A DNA stretch of 64,000 bases from Candidimonas humi (GCF_019166065.1 NZ_JAHTBN010000011.1:51718-115717), one strand, 5' to 3'; numbered from the stretch's first letter, positions 24,892 to 34,345 are shown. Numbers and translations: made by a program. Notes: generated by a model not told the origin, from the letters alone.

Positions 24892-25596
24892 TTACAGCCA
24901 CTCGCGCGCCGCCAGGTAGGATGCGTGCAACAAGGCCTTGGCTCGCAGTTCGGCCTGGTCCGGGTCGCGCGCGAGAACGGCTTCGCATATGCGCTGCCAA
25001 TCCGCGGCGGACTCTCTGCGGCGTTGCACGGTCTTGAAGCTCAATGACTTGCCGCGCACCGAGATGCGCCAAAGAGCCTGGCTGCTCAGGCCTTCGTAGA
25101 TGGTCGACAACTGTTTCCATCCCGCGTCCGACACCAGCAAGTGCTGCGCCTCGATCGAGGCCTTGGCATAAGCGGCGGGCGCGGTCGATTCTTTCTCGGC
25201 CAGTTGGCACAGCCGTTCGATATGGCCGGCAAAACGGGCTAATGTGGCATCGGAGCCTTTTTCCGCCACCATGCGCGCCGCAAGCCCCAACAACTGGGCG
25301 CGGATGCCGAAGATTTCTTCGACTTCGGCCGCGTCGATTACCTTGACGCGGGCTCCGTAGCGCGGCATGCGTTCTATCATTCCGCGCCGCTCGAGCGCGT
25401 TGATGGCTTCGCGGATGGTGGTGCGGCTGACCGCAAAACGCTCGGCCAGCATCTCTTCTTTGAGGCGTTCTCCGGGTTCGCATTCCCCCCCGTGTATCAT
25501 TTCGGCGAGCTGGTCGGCGACCTGTTCCGGCAAAGACTTCGTCGCCCGTCCCAGAGGCAGGCGCTCATTGGCGGAAGAAGTCTGGCGATTGCTCAT
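24892..25596 (-). CDS. GntR family regulator, FCD subfamily
   Basis: The 234-residue protein has a GntR winged helix at about residues 20-90 (GERLKEEMLAERFAVSRTTIREAINAL) and an FCD helical domain after it (EVEEIFGIRAQLLGLAARM). It lies downstream of the Bug and TauD-family genes in the same orientation, with 224 bases before it, and probably controls them. A candidate site, TGTCGACA, lies upstream of the dioxygenase at 27942-27949. Ligand unknown. Confidence 0.88.
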   Translation of the reverse strand: MSNRQTSSANERLPLGRATKSLPEQVADQLAEMIHGGECEPGERLKEEMLAERFAVSRTTIREAINALERRGMIERMPRYGARVKVIDAAEVEEIFGIRAQLLGLAARMVAEKGSDATLARFAGHIERLCQLAEKESTAPAAYAKASIEAQHLLVSDAGWKQLSTIYEGLSSQALWRISVRGKSLSFKTVQRRRESAADWQRICEAVLARDPDQAELRAKALLHASYLAAREWL

Positions 25597-25640
25597 GGAT
25601 GTTCACACGCGGCTTGAAGTGGGCGGCCCGGCATCCCCGC

Positions 25641-25697
25641 CGCAGCGTTGCGCTGCGTAATGCGGTGTCGTGGATCGGCCCGGCAAATGGCCGGGCC
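25641..25697. repeat. Two GC hairpins upstream of the GntR gene
   Basis: CGCAGCG (25641-25647) with CGCTGCG (25651-25657) and GGCCCGGC (25677-25684) with GCCGGGCC (25690-25697) are both perfect stems. They lie in the 224-base gap between the Bug and GntR genes. No T-run follows on the minus strand. They may separate expression of the two genes. Confidence 0.35.
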
Positions 25698-25820
25698 TAG
25701 TATATCCCATCGACCTCCAGGCACTTTGCGTCCCCGGCAAGCAAGAAGGGCGCCCACGCGAGCGCCGCGCCCCTCTCTGCAAGCTTTCGGCAACCGGATG
25801 GCCCGCAGCGGCAACGACAG

Positions 25821-26792
25821 TCAATTCAGGCTGATATGCGCCTTGCGGATTACCCCCTGCCACTTCGCCACTTCCTGGCCGATGAAGGCATCCGACTGCT
25901 GCGGCGTGCGCACGAACGGTTCGGCGCCGATCCGGCCCAGCGTGGCGACGAACTTGGGATCGGACTCGATCTTGCCCAGGGCCGCGCTGTATTCCCGAAT
26001 GACACCGTCGGGGGTACTGGCCGGGGCCAATAAGGCGAACCACCCAAGCACCTCGAAGCCCGGAAAGCCGCTGGCGGCAACCGTGGGGACATCGGGCAGG
26101 AACTTGGAAGGCGACAGGGAAGTGATGGCCAGCGGCCGCAGCGTTCCCTTCTTGATCAGGGGCATGATGACGGCAATATTGTCGAACATCATGGGAACGC
26201 GGCCGGCTATCAGGTCGGGCCACGCCGCCGAACTGCCCTTGTACGGCACGTGCATGATGTCTACTTTGGCCTGCATCTTGAACAGCTCGCCCGCCAGATG
26301 CTGGCCTGTTCCGGGGCCTGCCGAAGCGAATTCCACCTTGCCGGGATATTTCTTCAGATAAGCGACGAGCTCGGGCACGGTCCTGGCCTTGATCTCCTTA
26401 GGGTTGACGACCAGCACATAAGGCGTCGCCGCCACCATGCCCACCGCGCGGAAACTCTTGAGCGTATCGAAAGGCAAGTTGGAATAAAGCGACGCATTGG
26501 TGGCGTGGCTGCTCGGGACGAACAGCAAAGTATTTCCGTCGCCATCAGCCTTGGCCACCATGCCGGCGGCGATATTTCCGCTGGCGCCGGGCCGGTTCTC
26601 GACGATCACCGACCTGCCCGTGACTTCGGTCAGGTGCTGGGCCACGAGCCTGGCCAGGACATCCGTGGTTCCTCCGGGCGGGAAACCCACGAGCAGGCGG
26701 ACGGGTTGCTGCGCGCCAGCCTGCGACGAGGCCAGGGCGAGCCCCAGCCCGAGAGCTGCGACGCACAGCAGTTTCTTGAGTGCTTGGATCAT
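25821..26792 (-). CDS. Bug-type solute receptor (TctC family)
   Basis: The 323-residue protein has a Sec signal peptide ending near AGAQ at about residue 28. The Bug motifs are VGFPPGGTTDVLAR and VENRPGASGNIAAG, and the later segment is DIMHVPYKGSS. It is the middle gene of a leftward set: TauD-family dioxygenase (72 bases upstream), this receptor, then the GntR regulator. Its ligand is therefore likely the substrate of the dioxygenase or a product of it. Confidence 0.92.
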   Translation of the reverse strand: MIQALKKLLCVAALGLGLALASSQAGAQQPVRLLVGFPPGGTTDVLARLVAQHLTEVTGRSVIVENRPGASGNIAAGMVAKADGDGNTLLFVPSSHATNASLYSNLPFDTLKSFRAVGMVAATPYVLVVNPKEIKARTVPELVAYLKKYPGKVEFASAGPGTGQHLAGELFKMQAKVDIMHVPYKGSSAAWPDLIAGRVPMMFDNIAVIMPLIKKGTLRPLAITSLSPSKFLPDVPTVAASGFPGFEVLGWFALLAPASTPDGVIREYSAALGKIESDPKFVATLGRIGAEPFVRTPQQSDAFIGQEVAKWQGVIRKAHISLN

Positions 26793-26864
26793 GTTTGTCT
26801 CCTTGTTCTATGAATTCGGCGCCCGCAGGCCGCATGGGCCCCGGGCCTTCCTTGTGCTGCCTGC

Positions 26865-27773
26865 TCAGGACATTGCCGCTATGGCGCTGCCCAGCGAGCG
26901 GGCATCCATTTGCTGCTCTTCGAGTACCGCCCCCGAGACCTCGCCCAGCATCGAGCAGCGCATCATATGGCGGGGCTGGGTCTGGTCGAAATCGGCCAGC
27001 GCGATGTGCAGGGTGCAGCGGTTGTCCCACATCACCACGTCATCCACGCTCCACTTGTGGCGATAGACGAACTCCGGCGAGGTCGCGTGGCGATTCAGAA
27101 AGTCCAGAATCGGCTTGCTTTCTTCTTCCGTCATGCCGACGAAGCTGCGTATGCGTTCGCTCACGAACAGCAGCTTGCGGCCGGTTTCCGGATGCACCCG
27201 GACCACGGAATGCACGATGGGCGGATTGCGGCGCTTGAGAGCGGCCACCTGCTCGGGGTCCCGCTTTTCGAAACCCTTGATCAGGCTGATATCGTGGATC
27301 GCCTGCAGGTCTTCCACGAACTTTCGCATGGGCGCGCTGAGCGACTCGTAGGCCATGTACATATTGGCGAACATCGTGTCCCCGCCCACATCCGGCTTTT
27401 CCTTGCACATCAGCACCGATCCCTTGGCCGGCCGGGTGGTATAGCTGAGATCCGAGTGCCAGTTGCGGCCGGTGTTGCGCGTTTCGGAAGGCTTGCCGTT
27501 GCGCGGCTTGTTCGAAACCAGCAACACCTCGGGATAGTCCGGGTCCCGGTAGTACGGCACATTGTCGTTGCGCTCGACCTCGCCGAAATTCCGGGTGAAC
27601 GCGATCAGGCCCGGAGCATCCAGCTTCTGCTGCGGAAAGACCAGCACCAAGTGCTTGTTCCATGCCGCTTGCACGGCGGCCTGCTGCGCCGGCGCCAGCG
27701 GCCGGCTCAAATCCAGCCCATGCACAGCCGCCCCGGCCGCGTAGCCCAGGGGGACCACCTTTATTTCGCTCAT
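26865..27773 (-). CDS. TauD/TfdA-family Fe(II)/2-oxoglutarate dioxygenase
   Basis: The 302-residue enzyme keeps the facial triad His106-x-Asp108 (NWHSDLSY) and His256 (CTLHIAL), and the 2-oxoglutarate-binding arginine near residue 272 (PRHMMRCSML). TauD relatives hydroxylate taurine, sulfonates, phenoxyacetates or other small acids, splitting 2-oxoglutarate to succinate and CO2. The ATG at 27773 is preferred over the upstream open frame because it follows GGAG at suitable spacing and gives standard length. Association with a Bug receptor instead of an ABC sulfonate transporter argues against taurine itself. The substrate is unknown. Confidence 0.9.
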   Translation of the reverse strand: MSEIKVVPLGYAAGAAVHGLDLSRPLAPAQQAAVQAAWNKHLVLVFPQQKLDAPGLIAFTRNFGEVERNDNVPYYRDPDYPEVLLVSNKPRNGKPSETRNTGRNWHSDLSYTTRPAKGSVLMCKEKPDVGGDTMFANMYMAYESLSAPMRKFVEDLQAIHDISLIKGFEKRDPEQVAALKRRNPPIVHSVVRVHPETGRKLLFVSERIRSFVGMTEEESKPILDFLNRHATSPEFVYRHKWSVDDVVMWDNRCTLHIALADFDQTQPRHMMRCSMLGEVSGAVLEEQQMDARSLGSAIAAMS

Positions 27774-27941
27774 TTGAATCTCCTGTTTGCTATGACCCAT
27801 ACGACGGCTATCTCCGGGTTGGGAGTTCGTAGAACTCTCTGCGACTGGGAACACCAGCCGTTTTCCACAGAGGACAGCACTGGCGCCGCAGCGGCTGTCC
27901 TCCGCATTTCGCATCTTCTATGTTTTTTGTATTTTGTACAT

Positions 27942-27949
27942 TGTCGACA
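27942..27949. promoter_or_regulatory. Palindrome TGTCGACA in the dioxygenase promoter region
   Basis: The 8-base palindrome is flanked by ATT repeats (TTGTACAT to its left, TTATAG to its right) in a 290-base AT-biased stretch before the dioxygenase gene. It is a candidate site for the GntR protein at 24892-25596. The rest of the stretch shows no gene. Confidence 0.3.
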
Positions 27950-28063
27950 TTATAGAAAAGGAGAATAGGGAAATCAAACCCGGCGCACGAGGGTCCCTCC
28001 CGGTCCGGTCGAGCCGGCCGCTCTCCCAAATAAGCGAATGAAAGGCCCGAAATCCGCGGGCGG

Positions 28064-29221
28064 CTACTTGCGGCCCTGCGTCCAGGACTGGGCCAGCATG
28101 TTCAGCAGCAAGTCGGTATATGACCAGCCCGCCGCCCTGGCGGCCATGGCGATCAGGCTGTCGCGATTGTCGCGGTCGGGTCGGCCGGGGCCGGTGAGGT
28201 TGGGCTTCATGTTCAGGTCGAACAGGTAGTACTTGCCATCCTTGCCGGCCCGGCAGTCGATGCGTATGGGCGCGCGCGAATCGACCAGGGCCGCGGCGCG
28301 CGCGCAGTGGTCCAGCAGCCTGCGCAAGGCGGGCTGCTGTTGCGCGTCGCGGTCCAGGGGCTTGCTGTTGGAAGCCAGCGGCTCGGCGTCGTCGTATGGC
28401 GCTACACCGTCTTCGTGCCGGCAGCGCTGCACGGCGGGCAGGCTCCAGTGCGCAGCCATGGTTTGCTGCTCGCCCTGTATGCGGTAGGTGCCGGGCGGCA
28501 TCACGGCGACGGCCAGTTCTTCGCCCGGCAGGAATTGCTCGACGATCACCGAGCGGTCGAACACCGGCACCAGGTCGCCCCGGAAGATCTCGCTCGCCTT
28601 CATGATCTGCTCGAAGCGTGCGCGCAAGGAATCCAGCGTATCGACGCGAAACACGCCCTGGCTGCCGCGCCCGCGCAGCGGCTTGACCACCAGCGGGAAA
28701 TGCAGCCCGTGCGCGGCGAGTTCAGAATCGGACACGGCGTCGATGGAATAGGTCTGGCGCGGGTCGTCGGTGCCCACCAGCACCGAAGGCGCCACCGGCA
28801 AGCCATGCCGGCGCAGCAGTTCGTTGGCGACCCATTTGTCGTCGTAGGACTGCACGCGCTCGGGCAACTGGCCGACGATGCGCGCGAGCTTCAGGAACGA
28901 TTCCAGCGGGTGGCCCTTGAACAGCACCGTGTTGGCCCACAACACGCGCGCGCCGTCGTCCAGCGCGGCCTGTATGCCTTCGATCGAATCGGGATAGACC
29001 CAGTCCGTATCCACGCCGGCGGCCGGTTCCGGCGCCGGCGTGCGGACCTCGACACCGGCGGCGCGCAACGCGAAAGCGATGTCGGCGCCGCTGTCGGCGT
29101 AGCCGCCGCGCTTGACCGACCTGTGCACATTACCGACGGCAGGCGCCTCGATGGACTCGTAAAGCACTGCCACCGGGCCGGCCGGCGGCCATGTATCGCC
29201 TTTAGCGGAATCGCTCGTCAT
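28064..29221 (-). CDS. ATP-grasp carboxylate-amine ligase-like protein
   Basis: The 385-residue protein has an ATP-grasp core. ATP-binding elements are LPVAPSVLVGTDD, FPLVVKPLRGRGSQGVF with the lysine and glycine-rich loop, and VIVEQFLPGEELAVAV. The metal site near the C-terminus is FDLNMKPN. The layout resembles D-alanine:D-alanine ligases, but the usual DDL motifs are not obvious. Such enzymes join a carboxylate to an amine by way of an acyl phosphate. It lies 65 bases downstream of slyX on the same strand. No partner gene hints at a substrate. Confidence 0.78.
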   Translation of the reverse strand: MTSDSAKGDTWPPAGPVAVLYESIEAPAVGNVHRSVKRGGYADSGADIAFALRAAGVEVRTPAPEPAAGVDTDWVYPDSIEGIQAALDDGARVLWANTVLFKGHPLESFLKLARIVGQLPERVQSYDDKWVANELLRRHGLPVAPSVLVGTDDPRQTYSIDAVSDSELAAHGLHFPLVVKPLRGRGSQGVFRVDTLDSLRARFEQIMKASEIFRGDLVPVFDRSVIVEQFLPGEELAVAVMPPGTYRIQGEQQTMAAHWSLPAVQRCRHEDGVAPYDDAEPLASNSKPLDRDAQQQPALRRLLDHCARAAALVDSRAPIRIDCRAGKDGKYYLFDLNMKPNLTGPGRPDRDNRDSLIAMAARAAGWSYTDLLLNMLAQSWTQGRK

Positions 29222-29286
29222 CGTATCCAGCCCCTTCCTGTTTCGAATTCTTTGCCGTGCCCGGCCCTTTCTTCCGGTGCCACGGA

Positions 29287-29493
29287 TCAATAGTGCGGCG
29301 GCCTTTCGTTCGCCGACGGCGCCGCCCCGCTGTCGGCGAGGTCTTCGGCCTGCCTGGCCAGCGAGGCGCAGAACGCCTTGAGTTCGTCGATCTGCTTCTG
29401 CTGCTGGTACACGAGCTGGTTGAGCTCTTGCGTCAGGTCTTCCTGGCGCGTGAGCTTGATTTCAATTTCGATCAAGCGCTCTTCGACAGTCAT
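29287..29493 (-). CDS. slyX: SlyX family protein
   Basis: The 68-residue protein is a short coiled coil of the SlyX family, with the characteristic EERLIEIEIKLTRQEDL and LNQLVYQQQKQIDELK segments and a histidine-containing PPHY end. Its function is unknown; it is commonly a small conserved protein in proteobacteria. The ATG at 29493 was chosen because the family match begins at MTVEERL and a CAGGA site precedes it. Confidence 0.9.
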   Translation of the reverse strand: MTVEERLIEIEIKLTRQEDLTQELNQLVYQQQKQIDELKAFCASLARQAEDLADSGAAPSANERPPHY

Positions 29494-29633
29494 GATGCGT
29501 GGTCCTGAGGGAGAGTGGGAAATAAACATTCTAATGCCGGGCGTCGCCGCCCGGGGCGCAGTGCAGCCCGTCCCCGCTCGCACCCATAGCCGATTGTTTT
29601 CTGGTCCGGAATTAATTTCGTCTGTTGCAACGC

Positions 29634-29645
29634 TAGTGCGCACTA
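29634..29645. promoter_or_regulatory. Perfect 12-base palindrome upstream of a Bug gene
   Basis: TAGTGCGCACTA equals its reverse complement and lies 71 bases before the Bug start codon at 29717, in the region divergent with slyX. A candidate operator for cassette B; no regulator gene is adjacent. Confidence 0.4.
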
Positions 29646-29716
29646 CGAAATTTATGGCTAGTATGCCCGGACCCGATCACCCCTGCACAAAAACCCACAC
29701 AGCCTCAGGAGGGCAC

Positions 29717-30691
29717 ATGAAATACTTCGCAAAACTGTCGAGCACGCTGGCCACGGCGCTGCTGTCGGCCTCGGCCCTGGCGGCGGGCTACCCCAGCCAC
29801 CCCATCAAGCTGATCGTGCCGTTTCCGCCGGGCGGAGGCACCGACCTGATCGCCCGCGACCTCGCCAAGACGCTGGCCCAGCAGAACGGCTGGAACATCA
29901 TCGTCGACAACCGGGCGGGCGCCGGCGGCGACATCGGCGTGGCCACTGCCGCCAAGGCAGACCCCGACGGTTATACCTGGGTGCTGGGACAGACCAGCAA
30001 TCTCGCCATCAATCCCACGCTGCACAAGGGCCTGCCCTACGACCCCTTCAAGAGTTTCGCCCCCATCAGCCTGGTGGCCGAATCGCCGCTGGTCCTGGTA
30101 GCGCCCAAGGCCGCCAAGTACAACAACGCCGCCGAATTCGCCAAGGCCGTGCGCGCAGCGCCCGCCAACAGCATGAATATCGGCCTGCCCGGCATAGGCA
30201 CCGTGGCGCACCTGACCACCGTGCTGTTCGAGCGCACCGCCGGCATCGATGTCACCAACGTGCCCTACAAAGGCGCGTCCGACGGCCTGCCGGCCCTGAT
30301 AGGCAACCAGCTCCAGGCCTATATATCGTCGATCCCCACGCTGCTGGGCTCCATCGAGGCCGGCCAGATCAAGGCGCTGGGCGTGACCTCGCAAAGCCGC
30401 GTGTCGGTGCTGCCCGATGTGCCCACCATCGACGAGTCCGGCTACAAGGGCTTCAACGCAACGACCTGGTTCGGCATTCTGGTGCCCGCCAAGACCCCCG
30501 CCAACATCCGCGCGACGCTGAATGCGGCCATCAACAAGGCCGTCAAGGACCCCGCTTTCGTGAAGCAAATGAATGCGCAGGGCGCCGCAACCCTGGGCGG
30601 CTCGCCCGCCGATTTCACGAAACGGTTGCACACCGACTACGACATGTGGGCCGACCTCATCAAGAAAGCCCACATCACTCTTGCGCACTGA
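29717..30691 (+). CDS. Bug-type solute receptor (TctC family), cassette B first copy
   Basis: The 324-residue protein has a Sec signal peptide ending near ALAAG (about residue 24) and the Bug motifs PFPPGGGTDLIARDL and VDNRAGAGGDIGVA. It opens cassette B and is followed after 43 bases by an RraA-like gene. A second Bug gene closes the lactonase part of the same cassette at 33389. The ATG at 29717 follows AGGAGGG; the long open frame upstream is rejected because it lacks a signal peptide start. Confidence 0.92.
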   Translation: MKYFAKLSSTLATALLSASALAAGYPSHPIKLIVPFPPGGGTDLIARDLAKTLAQQNGWNIIVDNRAGAGGDIGVATAAKADPDGYTWVLGQTSNLAINPTLHKGLPYDPFKSFAPISLVAESPLVLVAPKAAKYNNAAEFAKAVRAAPANSMNIGLPGIGTVAHLTTVLFERTAGIDVTNVPYKGASDGLPALIGNQLQAYISSIPTLLGSIEAGQIKALGVTSQSRVSVLPDVPTIDESGYKGFNATTWFGILVPAKTPANIRATLNAAINKAVKDPAFVKQMNAQGAATLGGSPADFTKRLHTDYDMWADLIKKAHITLAH

Positions 30692-30734
30692 GCCACTGCG
30701 CATCGACCGCAATACATCCGGAGATATACACGCC

Positions 30735-31424
30735 ATGACGAAAAACCTTCCTTTCATACGCAAAGACATCGAACGCGTTTCCGCCGACCTGGTCAAGCGC
30801 GCCAGCCAGTTCCAGGCCGCTATCCTGGCCGACGTGGGCGGCCGCCGCGGCACGCTGGGCGGGCGCATAAAGCCGCTGCATCCTTCCATGAAAGTCGCGG
30901 GGCCGGCTTTCACGGTCGAGGTCAGGCCCGGCGACAACCTGATGTTCCATGCCGCCCTGGCTCTGGCGCAGCCGGGCGACGTGATCGTCGTCGAAGGCAA
31001 GGGCGACACGTCCTCTGCCCTGTGCGGCACCATCATGTCCACGCAGGCCCAGGCCAAGGGCCTGGCCGGCTTCGTGCTGGATGCCGCGGCCCGGGATTCG
31101 GAAGAACTCACCGAGGGAACCTTCCCGGTCTTTTCGGTGGGCACGAACCCCAACGGCCCGACCAAGGCCCTGGGCGGCCGCGTGAACTGGCCCGTCACAC
31201 TGGCGGGCACTACGGTGAACCCCGGCGACCTGATCGTGGGCGATGCCGACGGCGTAGTCGTCGTGCCCAAGGAAAACGTCGAGGAAATCCTGGGCCTGGC
31301 GCAAAAGAAGGTGGACGCCGAAGCCAGGCGGATCGCCGCCATCAAGAACGGCGACCTGGGCGCGCCCTGGCTGCTCGCAACTCTGGTCCAGGCCGGCGTC
31401 CTGAAGGACGGCGAGACGCTATGA
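30735..31424 (+). CDS. RraA-like protein (HMG/CHA aldolase family), cassette B
   Basis: The 229-residue protein shares the RraA fold. The Arg-Asp pair is R120-D121 (VLDAAARDSEE), and the loop EGKGDTSSALCGTIMS matches the ligand-binding turn. Compared with the copy at 7379 it lacks the longer N-terminus but keeps the same motif order. Its stop overlaps the start of the 2-hydroxyacid dehydrogenase as ATGA, so the two are coupled. Pyruvate-aldolase or oxaloacetate-decarboxylase activity is likely by family. Confidence 0.83.
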   Translation: MTKNLPFIRKDIERVSADLVKRASQFQAAILADVGGRRGTLGGRIKPLHPSMKVAGPAFTVEVRPGDNLMFHAALALAQPGDVIVVEGKGDTSSALCGTIMSTQAQAKGLAGFVLDAAARDSEELTEGTFPVFSVGTNPNGPTKALGGRVNWPVTLAGTTVNPGDLIVGDADGVVVVPKENVEEILGLAQKKVDAEARRIAAIKNGDLGAPWLLATLVQAGVLKDGETL

Positions 31425-32341
31425 GCGGCAACAAGCAGGCCGTCCTCGTGACGGCAGCGGATCTCGCCCCGCAGGCGCTGGACCTGCTCAAGGACTTCGA
31501 CGTGGTGTTCGCAGGACCCAAGCCTCAGGAAAGCGACATCGTGGCCCTGATCGAAAAACACGATCCGGTAGGCATCATCGTGCGCTACGGGAAAATCAGC
31601 GCCGCTGCAATCAACGCGGGCCGTTCGCTGAAAGTCATTTCCAAGCACGGCAGCGGCATCGACACGATAGACAGCCAGGCGGCCAAATCGCGCAATGTCG
31701 CGGTTTGCGCGGCGACCGGCGTCAACGCCCCCGCCGTGGCGGAACACGCAATCGCCTTGATGCTGGCCTGCGTCAAATCCGTGGTGAAGATGAACAGCCG
31801 CATGCACGCGGGGCACTGGGACAAGGCCACCCACAAGAGCATAGAGCTGCATGGGCGCACGCTGGGCCTGATAGGCTTGGGCGCCATCGGCGCGCGCACG
31901 GCATCGATCGCGCACGCCATGGGCATGCGCACTGTTGCCTATGATCCTTACGCGAAGAACGTTGCCGATTACGTGCGCACGGTGGATCTCGAGGAGCTCT
32001 GGCGCGTCTCGGACGTCGTATCCCTGCACTGCCCCCTGACGGCGGAAAACCGCAATCTGATCAACGCGCAGACCCTGGGCTTGTGCAAGCCCGGCGTCAT
32101 TATCGTGAACACCGCGCGCGGCGGGCTGATCGACGAAGACGCTCTGCTGGCCGCGGTGCGCGACGGCCGCGTCGGGGCGGCCGCCCTGGACAGCTTCCAG
32201 CAAGAGCCGCCGCCCGCCGGGCATCCGTTCTTCGCCGAGGAAAACATCCTGCTCAGCCCGCATATCGGCGGGGTCACGCAAGACGCCTACGTCAATATGG
32301 GCGTGGCGGCCGCGCGCAACCTGCTGAGCCATCTGGCCTGA
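31421..32341 (+). CDS. D-isomer 2-hydroxyacid dehydrogenase, cassette B
   Basis: The 306-residue enzyme has the Rossmann motif GLGAIG (152-157) and catalytic residues Arg233 (NTARGGLID), Glu262 (FQQEP) and His281 (LSPHIGG). It groups by pattern with phosphoglycerate- and hydroxypyruvate-type dehydrogenases without the C-terminal ACT domain. An Asp after strand two (VAYDPYA) favours NAD over NADP. Its start overlaps the RraA-like gene by four bases and it is 24 bases before the SMP-30 gene. Cassette A has a similar enzyme at 10101 with different coenzyme-loop residues. Confidence 0.9.
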   Translation: MSGNKQAVLVTAADLAPQALDLLKDFDVVFAGPKPQESDIVALIEKHDPVGIIVRYGKISAAAINAGRSLKVISKHGSGIDTIDSQAAKSRNVAVCAATGVNAPAVAEHAIALMLACVKSVVKMNSRMHAGHWDKATHKSIELHGRTLGLIGLGAIGARTASIAHAMGMRTVAYDPYAKNVADYVRTVDLEELWRVSDVVSLHCPLTAENRNLINAQTLGLCKPGVIIVNTARGGLIDEDALLAAVRDGRVGAAALDSFQQEPPPAGHPFFAEENILLSPHIGGVTQDAYVNMGVAAARNLLSHLA

Positions 32342-32365
32342 CCCGCCCGGAAAGGAGTAGACGCC

Positions 32366-33280
32366 ATGTTCTTGAGCCACGACGTGGAAATTCGCGACGC
32401 GGAAATATACAGCGCCATGCCCGATCGATACCGGCGCAGCGGCGCGGCCTCGGAATGGGCCGACGCCAACCGCGGCGGGACATCGGTGGACTCCTTTCTG
32501 GAAGGCCCCGTCTTCGACACCGCAGGCAATCTGTATGTCACCGACATTCCCTACGGCCGCATTTTCAAGATATCGCCCGACCGGCAATGGACACTTGTCG
32601 TCGAATACGACGGCGAGCCCAATGGCATGAAGTTCCTCGGCGAAGACCAGTTCATCATCGCCGACTACAAGAACGGCCTGATGCGGCTGGACCTGGCCAA
32701 GGGCGAGATCGGCCCTTACCTGCCGCGCCGGAATACCGAGAGATTCAAGGGGGTCAACGACCTGATTTTCGATTCGGCCGGGAATCTCTATTTCACGGAC
32801 CAGGGCCAGTCGGGCCTGCACGACCCCAGCGGCCGGGTATACCGCCTGGCCCGCGACGGCCGCCTCGACCTGTTGCTGCACAACGTGCCCAGCCCCAACG
32901 GCGTCGCCCTGAGCCCCGACGAAAAAGTGCTGTACGTCGCGGTGACCCGCGGCAACTGCGTCTGGCGCGTGCCGCTGATGGCCGACGGCAGCGTCGCCAA
33001 GGTGGGGCAGTTCTTCACGTCCCACGGCCCCAGCGGCCCCGACGGCCTGGCCGTCGACCAGGCCGGCCGCCTGATCGTCGCCAACCCCGGCCTGGGCCGC
33101 GTATGGGTATTGAATGAAATGGCCGAACCCGACGAGATCTGGCGCAGCCCGCGGGGCAAGTCGCTGACCAACATCGCCTTCGGCGGCCCCGAGGGCAAGA
33201 CGCTGTACTGCACGGAATCGACTAGCGGATCGATCCTGGCGATCCCGATGCAACACGCCGGGGTGCCGCTTGCGCGCTGA
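32366..33280 (+). CDS. SMP-30/gluconolactonase family lactonase, cassette B
   Basis: The 304-residue propeller protein has the expected metal residues: Glu46 (FLEGPVFD), an Asn in VPSPNGVALSPDE and an Asp in GPDGLAVDQAG. It has no signal peptide. The gene begins 24 bases after the 2-hydroxyacid dehydrogenase, with an AGGAG site before it. It precedes a Bug gene by 108 bases. Sequence and partner order differ from the copy at 8162, so this is an old paralogue rather than a recent duplication. Confidence 0.86.
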   Translation: MFLSHDVEIRDAEIYSAMPDRYRRSGAASEWADANRGGTSVDSFLEGPVFDTAGNLYVTDIPYGRIFKISPDRQWTLVVEYDGEPNGMKFLGEDQFIIADYKNGLMRLDLAKGEIGPYLPRRNTERFKGVNDLIFDSAGNLYFTDQGQSGLHDPSGRVYRLARDGRLDLLLHNVPSPNGVALSPDEKVLYVAVTRGNCVWRVPLMADGSVAKVGQFFTSHGPSGPDGLAVDQAGRLIVANPGLGRVWVLNEMAEPDEIWRSPRGKSLTNIAFGGPEGKTLYCTESTSGSILAIPMQHAGVPLAR

Positions 33281-33388
33281 CACGCCTTATATCGCGACAC
33301 AGCCTGCGCCCGGGGAGCAAGCCCGCGACCAGGCATTTCCTTTTCCTAGAAGTTAGATTCCGATAAAGACGAACCCTGGAGATCAACC

Positions 33389-34345
33389 ATGAAGAAACTG
33401 CTTATCGGCGCGCTCTGCGCCGCCGCCATTCTGCCCGCCGTGGCGTCCGCCGCTTATCCCGACCGGCCTATCGATCTCGTCGTGCCCTATGCGCCGGGCG
33501 GCACGGCGGATTCCCTGGCCCGGCTGATTGCGCTGCACTTGGGCCAAAAGCTGCACCAGAGCGTGGTGGTGGAGAACAAGTCCGGCGCCAGCGGCATGAT
33601 CGGCGAGGCCTACGTGGCCCACGCCAAGCCCGATGGCTACACGGTGCTGTACGACGCAACCCCGCTGGCCATCAACCCGGCGCTGCACAAGATGAGCTTC
33701 GATCCGGCCAAGGATCTGATGCCCCTGACGCTGGTATCGGTCACGCCGAATATATTGGTCGTCCCTGTAAGCTCGAAACTGAAAAGTGTTGCCGACGTGG
33801 TGAAAACCGCCAAGGCCGAGCCGGGCAAGCTGACCTTTACTTCAGGCGGCACGGGCACGGTGCAGTTCATGGCGGGCGAACTCTTCCGGCAGGGCTGGGG
33901 CATCGACATGCTGCACGTGCCCTACAAGAGCGGCGGCCCGGCCATCATGGCGACGGTGGCGGGCCAGGTGAACATGATGTTCACGAATATTTCTTCGTCT
34001 CTGGCGCTGGTCAAGCAAGGCAAGCTCAGGGCGTTGGCCATTACCTCGCCCAAGCGCAGCCCGCTGCTGCCCGACACCCCGACGGTGGCCGAGTCCGGGT
34101 TGGCGGGCTATCAGGTATACGAATGGAATGGCGTGCTGGTGCCCAAGGACACGCCCGAGGCAGTCGCGCAACAGCTCCAGGCCTCGATACGGGAAGTGCT
34201 GCAGGAACCCGACGTCAAGGCCAAATTCGATTCGCTGGGCGCCGACATCGTGGCCTCCACGCCGGAAGATTTCCAGAAATATCTGGCCGGGGAATTCTCG
34301 AAATGGGCGAACGTCGTAAGCAAGGCACATATCGCCGTGCAATGA
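33389..34345 (+). CDS. Bug-type solute receptor (TctC family), cassette B second copy
   Basis: The 318-residue protein has a signal peptide ending near ASAAY at about residue 21, and the motifs PYAPGGTADSLARL and VENKSGASGMIGEA. It is followed by a strong terminator at 34389-34422, which ends the transcription unit that probably begins at 29717. Two receptors in one unit could serve two related substrates. Confidence 0.92.
   Translation: MKKLLIGALCAAAILPAVASAAYPDRPIDLVVPYAPGGTADSLARLIALHLGQKLHQSVVVENKSGASGMIGEAYVAHAKPDGYTVLYDATPLAINPALHKMSFDPAKDLMPLTLVSVTPNILVVPVSSKLKSVADVVKTAKAEPGKLTFTSGGTGTVQFMAGELFRQGWGIDMLHVPYKSGGPAIMATVAGQVNMMFTNISSSLALVKQGKLRALAITSPKRSPLLPDTPTVAESGLAGYQVYEWNGVLVPKDTPEAVAQQLQASIREVLQEPDVKAKFDSLGADIVASTPEDFQKYLAGEFSKWANVVSKAHIAVQ

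Noticed and set aside
29705..33283. An open frame of 1192 codons on the minus strand, opposite cassette B
   Set aside because: It is antisense to four well-supported genes (Bug, RraA-like, 2-hydroxyacid dehydrogenase and SMP-30), has biased low-complexity composition and no recognisable domain; high GC removes stop codons.
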